From assembly GCA_964036045.1 (NCBI GenBank), contig OZ038385.1:59181919-59245918 (forward strand): 64,000 bases of DNA. Direction: 5' to 3'. Source of the DNA: Eutreptiella sp. 'Long Island Sound 2002'. Its lineage: Eukaryota > Euglenozoa > Euglenophyceae > Eutreptiales > Eutreptiaceae. The translations under genes were made by a program, and so were the position numbers. Numbering within the stretch: position 1 is the first letter of the stretch; the number at the start of each line of letters is the position of its first letter. The notes under the pieces were generated by a model. It saw only the letters and a list, made by a program, of their open reading frames with translations. It was not told the origin of the DNA and ran no database searches. Shown here in pieces: positions 31,187 through 41,128 of the stretch.

Positions 31187-32255
31187 GTGCTTTACACATC
31201 TTCGATGGTCATTTTAGGTGATCAAAATATCAAAAAAATTGCTTGGGAAACTTTGATGTTTGAAGCTGTATGGGCTGAAAATCTGCACAAGCAGGTTGTT
31301 TACCAATCCCTTGGGAGCCCCCCCCCCCCCCGCCCCCCGACCCGCGCCCAGTACCCAAATAGTGTGAAAAACACATGGATACGGCCTAAAACATGCTTTA
31401 CATACCTTGGATGGTCCGTTCAGGTGATCACGGTATCAAAAAAAATAAGTTTCGAAAACTTCCATTTTTAGAGCCACCTAGGGTGAAAAATTGTATACGC
31501 AGGTTGTGAAATCCCTTGGGAGAACCGCCCGCCCCCCCGCGCCAAATGCCCAAAGCATGTGAAAAACACGTAAATGCGGCTCAAAAGGGAGTACTCGCAT
31601 AGTGCGCGCACCGTGCGCACCCTGCGAGCTATTTGAACAACTTCTCCAGTAAATGGTCCAACGGGAGAGGGGCCGTAGATGGTAGGCTCTTAAGTGTTAC
31701 CTTTCACCCTGGTTGGCTCCCAATGGCTGCTTGGGGACCTTGGATGGTCACTATGAATTCCCGTGGACTCCAATTTGATGTGCTGGTGCTCGTGGGTGGT
31801 GGACAACATGCCCATTGACTTCATACCTTACCTGATCACCACGAATTGCCCGCATTCAGGCGGTGCTTCAATAGTGGCTGCAACTGGGGTGCCAGTAGAA
31901 CGGGTGTACGTGACAGCGACACCACCGGGAAGCCGCGAAAGAGACATTGCTGTGTGGGAAAACAAAATGAAAGATGTGGGCAGACAATTTGTGGCCTTTT
32001 GCCCGAACAGCAGCATGCGGTACCTTCCAAATTAGAAAAAGTGGTCCCCTAAACAACTCAGATAAACAACTCGTAACCACCCGTAAAAAACTCAAATACT
32101 TGCACCGTGCGTGCACCGGGCCCAGTACTCCCTCTAAAACATGCTTTACATACCTTGGATGGTCATTTGACGTGATCACAATATCAAAACAAAGTTTCGA
32201 AAACTGGGTTTTTTCAATTGTCCAAGGTGAAAACCCGCACAAGCAGGTTGTGCAC
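31187..32255. repeat. Three copies of an about 120-bp dispersed repeat
   Basis: Copies near 31187-31300, 31388-31510 and 32138-32255 share a core ATGCTTTACATACCTTGGAT, followed by GTGATCA..(A)TATCAAAA, AAACTT and GCAGGTTGT. The first two are about 200 bp apart and the third is 750 bp further on, with unrelated sequence between. I recognise no function. Confidence 0.6.
31763..32035 (+). other. Short open segment with PVERVYVTA motif
   Basis: A 90-codon plus-strand frame. Its middle (IVAATGVPVERVYVTATPPG) resembles part of another plus-strand frame near 43165-43260 (IVAGSCSPVDRVYVTAMPA). The similarity is in protein sense, with a clustered difference at the DNA level, so both may be exon remnants of one gene family. 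I do not recognise the family. Confidence 0.25.
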
Positions 32256-32567
32256 CGGCCCATTCACTCATGTACAGTGCCACTGCTCCAGGAAGAATAT
32301 GATTATAAGAATATGCAGGCTACAAAAAATCCAAAAATTTAAGAATATGTGCAGCCTAGGAATTTCGCCCGTATTCCGTGATTTCATCAACCTGGCATGT
32401 GCATGAAACAGGAAGGTCACCCCTACCACCTCAAGGGCGGAGGTACCATGCTCCTTGTTTCATGCGACATTCACATGCAAAAAAATGCCAACACATGCTA
32501 CATGCACATGCAAGAAATTGCCAACACATGTATGTCCAATAACCTCCAACTCTTGTGCATTTCGTCC

Positions 32568-34632
32568 TCAAGGGGGGGTGCCTTGCAACAACACCCATTT
32601 TCCCTTTGGCCCATATTCCTCCAAGGGAGGCAATGCTTGGTACCACAACACCCCTTCAAAATTCAGGACATATTCACCCTTGTGGGTGCCCGTGTGGTAA
32701 AATTTTGAAAAACCGCCAATCTCCCACCCCACTTCGCGGCCGTAATCCAATGCAATGCACAACTTGAGTTTTTTCAAGTTGTGCATTGCCATGTCCTCGG
32801 GGGGTTGGGGGAGGATCGCAGCCCATGCGGGGTTCACGAAATGCCCTTGTTGGCCAACATTCACGGGCCCGAGCACCTCCGAACCATCTGATGCCCCATC
32901 CGAATCAACCTCATCCACCTCATTCTCATCATCACCGCCTTCCTCGTCATTTGCATCATCATCTTCCTCTTCATCTTCCTCCTCTTCATCTTCCTCCTCC
33001 GAATCACTTTCAGATGGAACATCACCACCATCATCCAAGCTGAAAGTGTACTCCTTTTCCAAACCTTGGAGCTTAATGTCCTTTTGGTTGGAGAGGTCTT
33101 TTGCCAAGCCTGAACCAGTTTTCAGGGCCAACCTGTCAAAATCCATCTTTGCACACACGTGGTCCCAAGCATTGCCCAACCACTTTGTCAACAAAATCTT
33201 TTTTTTTTGAAACAGGGACTTGTCGATTCACTATACGATAATTGTTATCCTCCTCCTCCAACCACTCATCATATGCCCAGTGCATGTGATTGTTACACAT
33301 TCTTCCCACCCCTGCATCAGTCACAGCAATCTCATCAGTGCATTGTGCTGGTTCTAAGTGCTGCTTTGTGTTGCACTTACGCCGCAGGAGGCGCCTGAAT
33401 CGTGCAGTGGTCTGTGCTGACAAGTTGTCGGAAAACAAGCAAACCTCCTCTCGTTGGTTGATGGACTGCAAGAACGGCTTGAAAACCCGCAGGACCCACT
33501 CACATGCAATTTCTTCATTGACCCATGCCTTTTTCTGTCAAAACACTACAACTCTGTTGTCATACTGATGAGTCTCTACTTTAGGGATTCTTTGCCCAGT
33601 GCCCTTGAACACAATCCCTACCTTTGGCTGCACGCCCCCTTTGGGAATGAATCTGCAACAAAGCTGCAGGCTGCAGTCCTTCTTAACATCAGTTCCACTG
33701 TTGGGGGGCAACCTGACCCGTGGACCATCCTCCTGACAGTGCAATGTGACAGGGTCTTTATTTCCAAAATAGCAGGGCACTTGGTCCACATCATACCTGT
33801 GGCTGAGGGGCCATCGACCGAAAATGGGGCACAACTGCTTACCCCTGGCCAATCGTTTCACGAGGCGGACGTGCCACCTCTTGATTTTTGGAAGGCGGTC
33901 AGACAAAGGCTTCCTACTGTTAATTTTGCGACGCAAGGAAATGCTCCACCGCCAGCAAAATTTGAACCTCCAGGAAAGGGTGGATTACCAATTCTTTGCT
34001 GCATCGTCACCATGCTCCTTACTGATCAATTTTTTCATGTGTATCCGGATCCATTTCGTAGTCACCCTCAAACCCTTAGCCCTTTTTGTGCGGATATCAG
34101 TGTACAGTTGTTTTTCCAAAAGGGGATATTTACCTAGTCTTGGCTTCACAATGCAACTGATCCGCTTCCTGGCTGCCCCACCCTTTTTCAGGGCCTCTTC
34201 CAATTGCCTCTCCTTTGCACCCCACTTAGAAACAAAACTCTGTGATATGTTAAACACATCCGCAACTGTTTGCTGTGGGCTGTCCAGTTCCTTCAACCTC
34301 TTGAGTTCCTCCATGCCGCGCAACTTATTGACAACCCGAAGCTTAAACTTCAGCTTATATACTGTCCTGACTGGCATCCCCTTGTTTGCCTGGCGCCCTT
34401 TACCCTTGCCTTTGGTTGCCGGCATTGATGAGGAGGAGGAAGAGGCTGGCATTGATGAGGAGGAGGAAGAGGCTGGCATGGATGAGGAAGAGGAAGAGGC
34501 GTCCTGAAGGACTTGAGGTTCCTCCACAGCCTGATGTTCCTCCAAAGCACAGGGGGCAGGAGGTACGGCTCCAGTGAACTTGAAGAAAGGGGTCAAAGGT
34601 GTCGTCTTCTTACGCAGCACAAGTAGACGCAA
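32568..34632 (-). pseudogene. Decayed pogo/Tigger-like (CENP-B type) DDE transposase
   Basis: Read from 34632 on the minus strand: three SSSSSSMPA repeats; a Psq-type helix-turn-helix (KLRVVNKLRGMEEL ... FNISQSFVSKW); a CENP-B-type HTH (KYPLLEKQLYTDIRTKRAKG); then a DDE_1 core with YDVDQVP near 33790, LFSDNLSAQ near 33430 and TDAGVGR near 33310. A long acidic region and a C-terminal segment follow, ending at 32568. The frame is interrupted by TAA at 33985-33987 and TGA at 33538-33540, and by a frameshift in the run of As near 33200. Family members cut and paste short-TIR elements and duplicate TA. I did not locate the terminal repeats. Confidence 0.75.
34421..34501 (-). repeat. Three 27-bp tandem repeats in the transposase N-terminus
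   Basis: Units built on GGCATTGATGAGGAGGAGGA (plus strand) encode SSSSSSMPA three times on the minus strand. The third unit has two substitutions. Confidence 0.8.
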
Positions 34633-34659
34633 TCAGCAACACCATTCAGCAGGCCTCGT

Positions 34660-34762
34660 GCGCGACGGCTTCACCATTTAGCTTTGACGAGCGTAGCGCG
34701 ACGAAAGAACTCATCTCCTTAGCAACATAACAGTCCCCATGCGCAACGGCTTCACCATTTAG
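34660..34762. repeat. 81-bp tandem repeat; second copy split by the palindrome transposon
   Basis: Unit 1 is 34660-34740, starting GCGCGACGGCTTCACCATTT. Unit 2 starts at 34741 with GCGCAACGGCTTCACCATTT, is cut after TTTAG at 34762, and resumes at 41163 as CTCTCACGAG..., matching unit 1 at 32 of 38 positions up to ATCTCCT. This gives an independent proof of the transposon borders. Confidence 0.9.
34758..34762. other. Target-site duplication TTTAG, left
   Basis: TTTAG immediately outside the left terminal inverted repeat; its partner is at 41158-41162. Confidence 0.9.
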
Positions 34763-34791
34763 CTTAGGCGGCTCAAGTTGCATGGTCAAAA
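34763..34791 (+). repeat. Left terminal inverted repeat (29 bp)
   Basis: Perfect inverted match to 41129-41157. It starts CTTAGGCGGC and ends GGTCAAAA. Confidence 0.92.
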
Positions 34792-34958
34792 ACGAAGGAA
34801 AAGGTAGGAAAATGACAGGTTTCCAAAGGCATCGAAAAATAGTTGTTTTGGTGGATATTATAAAAGCGTCGCAAACAAGTATGGTGGATTAAATATTTCT
34901 ATAAGAATGATGTGTCCCATGGGCGAGACAGGGAAAAGTATTGCTTTGTGACTATTCT

Positions 34959-35264
34959 TTGCGCGAGGCCTCGCGCAACGACGTTCATTTGCGTCAGATT
35001 AATGTGCTACAGCACGACGCATTAGGCAGGTTGTCGAAAAATGGAACGCTGTCGTATTTATACACGTAACTTAGTAACATTATCAGGATTGCGTGATAGA
35101 GGTAGATCTATTAACGAATAAACTGCAACAATGGTGTACCGAATAATCTTGAAAAATATAAATGTTCCGGAACAAACTGCAGTTTCAAGCGCGAGGCCTC
35201 GCGCATGGAACGGCGCATGAAAAACATTAAAGTTTTGGTGATCATTGCGCGAGGCCTCGCGCAA
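34959..35264. promoter_or_regulatory. Left palindrome cluster (three copies)
   Basis: TTGCGCGAGGCCTCGCGCAA is perfect at 34959-34978 and 35245-35264. The 16-bp core GCGCGAGGCCTCGCGC is at 35189-35204 with altered outer bases. The cluster lies between the left inverted repeat and the 661-codon gene, where a promoter or transposase-binding subterminal region would be expected. Confidence 0.9.
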
Positions 35265-35650
35265 TGGAGGTCACAAGCGTTCATAAAAACCAAAATTGGA
35301 CAGATCCACCAGCTACACAGTATGTACGTTCCCTTGATGCGACGCTGCTGCATGGGCGCCCATACAGGTCCCGCCGGCATCTCCGGTTTTCATACTGTGG
35401 TCACCACTGACTTCACTGCCCAACAGCGATGGTAGCGCGCCGCAACTGGGTACCACAATCAGGATTAACTAGTGAAATGTGGGATCACCGGACAGTTACA
35501 GGTAACCGAAAATGGTGCATGCGACAAGCGAATCACAGAATAATCGGTCGCGCGAAAACTGAGTGACAGGTTGATGTTTCAAAGCAAGAAAATTTTTCAA
35601 ACAGCGATTTTTACGCAGATACAGTTACGCAATTATTCTTTACAGCAACA

Positions 35651-37636
35651 ATGCCCCTGCGAAAAGAGGTGGACGTCGAGAAGACAGTGGCCGCAGCATC
35701 CGGAGTTTTCCGCGATGTCTGCTCAGAGGAACCGCCGTACCACACGGCAGAAGAACTGTGGGAAGGGCTAAAACAGGGGGACGAGGGCGCGCGATTGTTG
35801 TTTGTGTGTTTTCTGCGTCTGCGCAAAAATGAACGGACGCGTTGCAGCGTTGAAAAGGCGATTGCGGCAGAAGGGAAGAGATGGGTTGGTGTTTTGATAG
35901 AGGAGGCCTGGCGCCTCTATTTGCTGATGCGCCACCGCGCAGTTCCATACCAGGGAAAACCAAAGTCGGTTGTTGCGGTAGAGGGAAGTAGGGCGCAGCG
36001 TCGCATTTTAGCAAGGTCAGGTCTGGCGCGATACAGCGCACCTTCGCTGAAGGAGAAGGCCGCAGTCAGGTTACAGACTACATGGGACAAAATTTACCAA
36101 CAGTGGGTTGTGTTGTGGATGGACAACTGGTACAACAAACAGTTTACCACAAATCCCGACAAGAACGACAAAAGCCTGAACGCAACAGCGTTGGCTGTGT
36201 TGCTACTCAAGGATGCACCCCGCTACTGGCATGGTCATCCTAGCCTGGAAGACCTTGAACGGCGTGTTCCTATTGTTGCACGCATGCTGGGAAACACCGA
36301 GGGAAAGTTTGCACGTATCCTGCAGGACCTAGGATTCGCAAGCACGCGACCTGTTGTGCGAAACATTAGGGCACCACTTGACATTATTCGCCCTGTACCT
36401 GCCAAGAGACCACATTGGCGACCCCTCTGTCTAAGCAAAGAAAAGGTAAGCGGCAACGTATCGCTTCTTAACCTACTGCAATTTACTAGGGACTTGGCGC
36501 AGCACAGCCGACCAGTTGTCCCTGTCTTATGTGATGAAAACATCCATTACCGCATTTGTAAGATGATGTACGGTGAAAAAACAACGGGTTGGAACGTCCG
36601 GCTTTTTTTGCGTTCACACCCTATATTATATGGTTTCTGGCACGCGTACAAATTTTGCGTTACACAAACGTTTCGCTCATTTTGGCCGATTGTGACTTTT
36701 TTCCGTAAGGGTTTGTTGCGCAGCGGTGACACAGTCCCCTGTTTTCCCAAGCTGATCACAATGGAGATAACTGTTGGTGCACTGCTGTTGGGTATGGGCC
36801 CCCACATACGGCGCCTTAACCGAAAATGTCGTTCCCTTGAGCTGGCACGTCCTGCAAATCGGCGAAGTCGCCTCCGTTACGCTGTGTGTAAGGCCATGCA
36901 GGTTCTGTTAACACAATACTGTCCCATGTTACTGTACCTGGGACACCTCGTTAGGCAGTGCAATTGGGCTGGGGAGACGGCCAACACGGGTGTTTTTGCT
37001 TCTGAGGGATTGCAGATTGTTATGTGTCTGTTAGACCGTTTGAACATGGGGGACACACTTTTAAAATACGAACGCACTGTTGCAACTGCGCTATTGTGCC
37101 ACACTGCGTGGCACACAGCCATGCCTGGACAGGCTTTTGCCGAGGAATTTTGCGAAAGTCTGCTTTCCAGCCTTGTAACAAAGAAGGGCCAGAAGAGAGG
37201 TGCAGTAACCATTGAAGATGTTGACGATCTGTATCAGCTCATCACTATCCGCAAAGAAGGTCACAGGGTGAACGTCTGTAAAATCCCCAATTCCTTTGTC
37301 AATTCCGTGCGACAGCGGTTAACTGCTTACTTGAACGCAGAGCGTGTATATGTGCCTTGGGTTAGGTGGTGTGCTGAGCCTACTTGTGCAACTCAGGCGC
37401 ATTGGCCGCGCAGGGGTGTACCTAACTTTCCACCGTCTCTTCTAATTCCAAAGGGTTCTAACCACTACAAACAAGTCCTTGTGTCTGTGTTGTTGGTGCT
37501 AACGCACCAGGGGCCACTTAAGGCTGGTTTCAAGCGAAAACTGTCGGAGCTGATCCCCCAACGCAGTGTGTTGGAGGAACAGAGAGAGGCCGACACGCTG
37601 CGAAACGTTCGAAGAAGATTGGAGAACATGCAGTGA
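35651..37636 (+). CDS. Unrecognised 661-aa protein, candidate transposase
   Basis: A single uninterrupted frame from ATG at 35651 to TGA at 37634-37636. It is basic, with Lys/Arg-rich ends (AHWPRRGVPNF, RNVRRRLENMQ). A central block has VVPVLCDENIHYRICKMMYG, then WNVRLFLRSHPILYGFWHAYK, then later FAEEFCESLLSSL and TIEDVDDLY. The Asp in CDENIH, the His in WHAYK and the downstream acidic residues could form an RNase H-like active site, which would suit a DDE-type transposase, but I do not recognise the family. The KDZ superfamily is one candidate, yet the N-terminal CxC cysteine motif is missing. It is the only long intact frame in the transposon, which supports the transposase role. No palindrome lies within it. 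Confidence 0.6.
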   Translation: MPLRKEVDVEKTVAAASGVFRDVCSEEPPYHTAEELWEGLKQGDEGARLLFVCFLRLRKNERTRCSVEKAIAAEGKRWVGVLIEEAWRLYLLMRHRAVPYQGKPKSVVAVEGSRAQRRILARSGLARYSAPSLKEKAAVRLQTTWDKIYQQWVVLWMDNWYNKQFTTNPDKNDKSLNATALAVLLLKDAPRYWHGHPSLEDLERRVPIVARMLGNTEGKFARILQDLGFASTRPVVRNIRAPLDIIRPVPAKRPHWRPLCLSKEKVSGNVSLLNLLQFTRDLAQHSRPVVPVLCDENIHYRICKMMYGEKTTGWNVRLFLRSHPILYGFWHAYKFCVTQTFRSFWPIVTFFRKGLLRSGDTVPCFPKLITMEITVGALLLGMGPHIRRLNRKCRSLELARPANRRSRLRYAVCKAMQVLLTQYCPMLLYLGHLVRQCNWAGETANTGVFASEGLQIVMCLLDRLNMGDTLLKYERTVATALLCHTAWHTAMPGQAFAEEFCESLLSSLVTKKGQKRGAVTIEDVDDLYQLITIRKEGHRVNVCKIPNSFVNSVRQRLTAYLNAERVYVPWVRWCAEPTCATQAHWPRRGVPNFPPSLLIPKGSNHYKQVLVSVLLVLTHQGPLKAGFKRKLSELIPQRSVLEEQREADTLRNVRRRLENMQ

Positions 37637-37871
37637 TGCGCGAGGCCTCACGCAAACAGCATGAAACAACAGGTTAGTACACCCCCTCTCTTGCGCGAGG
37701 CCTCGCGCAAGGTTGTCAGTCAAAAACAGTGGCGTGCCCCTTCAGTTTTGCATTCTCAACCATACTGTACTCGTATTCGCTAAAAGCACCCCACATATGC
37801 ATTATCGACGACGATTTTACCCATTTTTAATGTTATGTTTCCTTCAATACAGGCTTTCTTCTTATCGCAGA
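37637..37871 (+). promoter_or_regulatory. Inter-gene region with two palindromes and a possible 5' UTR intron
   Basis: A palindrome with one mismatch (TCACGCAA arm) begins one base after the stop codon at 37637-37655. A perfect copy is at 37691-37710. GTTAGTAC at 37673 could be a splice donor, with acceptors at 37719 or just before the ATG (TTATCGCAG, ending 37870). If so, the second copy is also intronic, in the 5' UTR of the downstream gene. Confidence 0.5.
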
Positions 37872-38202
37872 ATGGCAAGCCCCGCCCAAAAAACAGCCGA
37901 GGAACGAGAAGATACCGACTATGACCCTGGGACCTCAGGATCGGAGGCTGGAACACCAAAGAAGGGGCGTAAGAAGAAGGAAACACCAGATCCTGGCTTA
38001 ACCTTGGGTACTGACATCGAGGACCACCTGAAGCCGGACGGGAGGCAGGTGGAGGTTGAGCTGGACAACGTGAGAATCGACCAGGAGAAGACAAAGGGGC
38101 AGATCAGACGGAGAGATGCGAAGTTACTGCAGAAGCGTATTGTGTCACTCGAAGCAGCACCGCCAACAGGCCCATTACACGTCGTTCTCTAGGAAGATAA
38201 TA

Positions 38203-38275
38203 GTATGTTACCAACCGATTTTTCGCTCTTCTCGTTGCGCGAGCCCTCGCGCAAAGACGTGTCTCATATTTGCAG
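38203..38275 (+). other. Intron 1 (73 nt) carrying a palindrome
   Basis: GTATGTTACC to ATATTTGCAG, phase 1. The palindrome at 38235-38254 has one altered central base (GAGCCC). It starts 32 nt from the donor and ends 21 nt before the acceptor end. Confidence 0.8.
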
Positions 38276-38637
38276 ATGGCGATTATTGGTGTGTATCTGG
38301 ACAGCACAGCGTGGAAGCGGTTGCGAAGATTCGGGAGAAGCGACGCACCGCGTGTCTGGATCTGCAGCAGTGGCATACTACATGCATCGCCGATATTCTA
38401 AAGCCTACGACACCGTGGGCCTTCCGTGCAAAGCTGGCGGGATAAGCACAAGGAAGCGCACAAGACGTTGAGCCAATTCCGCTGTATGAGGCAGCAGATA
38501 ACCTCATTCGATGTGTTGAAGATCAGCGGCGGCGAGGCCTACCTGACACGTACAACAATCTCAAGATCGCCATTGTGGATGCTGTGCAGATGAGTGCCCT
38601 GGTTCCAACCGCTGAACTGAAGCAGCCTGGTCAATTC

Positions 38638-38708
38638 GTATGTTCATTAATCGTTGTTTCGGCGCTCTTCGTTGCGCGAGGCCTCGCGCATAACGTTGTC
38701 ACTTTCAG
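38638..38708 (+). other. Intron 2 (71 nt) carrying a palindrome
   Basis: GTATGTTCAT to CACTTTCAG, phase 0. The palindrome at 38672-38691 is complete except for its last base. It starts 34 nt from the donor and ends 17 nt before the acceptor end. Confidence 0.85.
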
Positions 38709-39006
38709 GACAAAACGTATAAATTGTGGAAAGATTTTATGACGTTTGCCTACTATGCTGGTCCGGAAGCTGTGAAAGGTCTGCAGAAGTTCCACGACAA
38801 AGGAGAGAAAGTCACGAAGAACGCGCTGAAGAAACTGGACGGGATCCTGTTGCCGGAGTTCTACAACAAACTGGCAGAAGTGATGCAGGAAGAAAAAACA
38901 ACCCTTAAATCCTTGCAGAATTCGTTTGACGACATCATCCTTGAGCAGTGGGTCTCAATGCATCTGGACCACCCGCACAACGGCCAGTACGTTCGACCTG
39001 AGAAAG

Positions 39007-39080
39007 GTGTGTACCATCGACGCGACTTGGGTTCCATTTCTGCATCAGTGCGCCGCACTTTCTCCACTTCTGTTCTTTAG
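39007..39080 (+). other. Intron 3 (74 nt) without a palindrome
   Basis: GTGTGTACCA to GTTCTTTAG, phase 1. It has a clear pyrimidine tract and is the only intron of the gene lacking the palindrome. Confidence 0.8.
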
Positions 39081-39778
39081 CCAAAGACATGCGGACCGGC
39101 AAAGAGGTTGCTGCACTTGGAAGGCCTGCCCTGAAGGTGACTCTTGGTACATGGGGCTATTGGCGTGAGTCTGAAGGCAAAAGTCGCGGTCCATGGCCGG
39201 CATGGAAATCCATGATTCGCGCACCACTGTGGCAGGTGGCAGAGAAAGGCAAACCCGCCCCTCTGAAAATCCTCAACGTCCAAAAACTCCTGGGTCAAGA
39301 GCCTACCAAGAGCCGTGTGGTCCCCCCACCTGCTGGCGTTACTGGTGACTTCAAGACAGTGGAACAGCAGGATCCATCATTGAGTCAAACTATCACAGTT
39401 AAGGCGACCCGAATTGCAGCGTTGAACCACGAACCTCCGAAGCGGTTCATGGAGATTGACAAGAACCTGATTATCATCAACGGCGACATATTTGAACATC
39501 TTGCTCCTGAGACGATGTGCCCAGCCTGGCTGTATGAAGAGATGGCGTGTGCCGATACCCTTATCTGCGGCTCCAAAACTGTTGCTGAGAACATGTTCCA
39601 CGTGCTGGAAACGGAAACAGAGAGGCGTCTCAACGATGATTTCAACGCGCCGCGCATTGGCCACATGTTGCTTATTCCCATCTTCAGTTGGCCAGTCAAA
39701 CCGAAGCCTGCAGGGGATCTTACAACGTTTGACGTTCGCTGGTTGCTGATGGCGTCACCGGATAGCTGGTCGAGAAAG

Positions 39779-39845
39779 GTATAATTCCCTCATTACGTCC
39801 GCTCTTTGCGCGAGGCCTCGCGCAATAACTTCTCCCTCATTGCAG
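39779..39845 (+). other. Intron 4 (67 nt) carrying a palindrome
   Basis: GTATAATTCC to CTCATTGCAG, phase 0. A perfect 20-bp palindrome lies at 39806-39825, 27 nt from the donor and 20 nt before the acceptor end. Confidence 0.85.
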
Positions 39846-40680
39846 ATTCCGAATTATCTGACGTTTGGACCTCCTCAAGTAGAGGAGATGGATCCTGCTG
39901 AATTTGGCGGTCACCTTCCGATAACGACCGTTATGTGGTATTTCGACACTCACCTCTTTCACCTGAAGCAGGATAAGACCTTCAAGCCTGCGTTTGTGTT
40001 CATTGATCATCAGCCGGATCTGGTGTGCAAGATCGTGTCCGTCGAGCTGGATTCTCGCATGTACCTTCTTGGTGTTACCTCCGACAATCTCTCCGATTGG
40101 GTCAACAGGGTGCAGACTCAGTTGAACCATGTATTGACACAAGAGTCGAAACTGCACGCGTCTGGTGATTGGGACCAGCAAGCCAACTGGGCAAACCGTG
40201 GTATTCCCCTATGGGTTTGCGATGACAAGGTGGGTTATGAGGCGTTGTCGCTGAAGGAGGAAGAGACTGTTGAGAAAGGTCAAGCTGCAGAAGCACTGGC
40301 CCCTGCAAAGCGGAAGTCTACTGCTGGGGAACCAGCCCCCAAGAAGAAGAAGACTGCCTCCAAGCCTCAGGCAGCGAAGTCGGTTACCGGTGCAGAATCC
40401 GACGAGAGCGATGGGGATGAAGAGGAGGAGAGCGAGGAAGAAGAGGAGGAGGAAGCGCAGGTCTCCCAGGGCAAGGCAGCGAAGAAAGTGGCAGCGAAGC
40501 CGAGGTCCGAGGAAACTGGGGCCCGAGCTCCATTCAAGCAGCCAGCCCGTCAGTCCCAACCAAGAAGCGCGCCCGCAAAGCCACCTCCTAAGGGTAACAC
40601 GTCCGTTGCTAAGGCTATGGGTTCTAAGATGCAAACTGTCCCGAAGAAAAAGTAATTTCTTCGCTTGTTCTGATATATTA

Positions 40681-40809
40681 TGCGCGAGGGCTCGCGCTAT
40701 GCATTCCTCTTCGATGACCTTTATGCTGTCACCTTGTGCGGCACATTTTTCTCTGTGATGCATTTTATTGCGCTGTTGTGTATGTGTGTTTGCGCGAGGC
40801 CTCGCGCAA
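40681..40809. promoter_or_regulatory. Right palindrome cluster (two copies)
   Basis: A copy with a central and an outer mismatch (TGCGCGAGGGCTCGCGCT) is at 40681-40698 and a perfect 20-bp copy at 40790-40809. Both lie downstream of the five-exon gene, towards the right inverted repeat. Confidence 0.88.
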
Positions 40810-41128
40810 AGAAGTGGTACCAAAAAATGCTTCTTGTGGTGCTGCGTGCAACATGGTTTTCGAAAAATGGTTTTCCAAAAGATTGAAAGCTCACGGGTGT
40901 TTTTATTGCAAAGCATAAATGGTAGAAGAAACAAAAAGTTGTGGTTTTCCCAAAAAAGAAGTTCATTTTGGTGGAAATAAATCATTTTCCCGGGCAGTCG
41001 GTTTTGTTGAAAATAAAGGAAAATGGACCGGTTAATTGCTTTTCACGGGATTTTTGGTTCTTGCGTTTTACGTCCCCGCCAAAAGGACTATTTTTTCGCA
41101 GTGCCGTAGAGAGGCAGTCTTGGGCGCA

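Larger units (their letters stand above)
37872..40655 (+). pseudogene. Five-exon gene with ParB/sulfiredoxin-like domain (two in-frame stops)
   Basis: Exons 37872-38202, 38276-38637, 38709-39006, 39081-39778 and 39846-40655 join in phase at all four GT-AG introns to give 833 codons including the stop. Exon 1 has a charged N-terminus (KKGRKKKE), then GQIRRRDAKLLQKRIVSLE and GPLHVVL. Exon 2 has GDYWCVSGQHSVEAVAKI, resembling the G-x-H/R-R-x-x-A box of ParB-like domains, then a helical stretch to QPGQF. Exons 3 and 4 have no domain I know. Exon 5 ends in a basic/acidic tail (PAKRKS, PKKKK, then a Glu run) that suggests a nuclear protein. TAG at 38190-38192 and TAA at 38443-38445 fall in frame; both could arise from Gln codons by one C-to-T change. 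The ParB likeness is my reading of short motifs. Confidence 0.65.

Noticed and set aside
33454-34507. Plus-strand frames of 227 codons over the pogo-like transposase
   Set aside because: They are antisense to a recognisable DDE transposase and lack domains of their own.
35651-37636. Assignment of the 661-aa protein to the KDZ or hAT superfamily
   Set aside because: No CxC region, no BED finger and no hAT dimerisation motif; the resemblance rests on a few residues only.
38190-38445. Alternative genetic code (TAG and TAA as Gln)
   Set aside because: Other apparently intact genes in the window end at TAA or TAG (five-exon gene end, family-2 gag, 1520-codon gene), so a local mutation is simpler.
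34959-40809. Palindromes as transcription terminators
   Set aside because: They lack a T-tract and lie inside introns and upstream regions of a eukaryotic element, so a bacterial-style terminator role is not credible.
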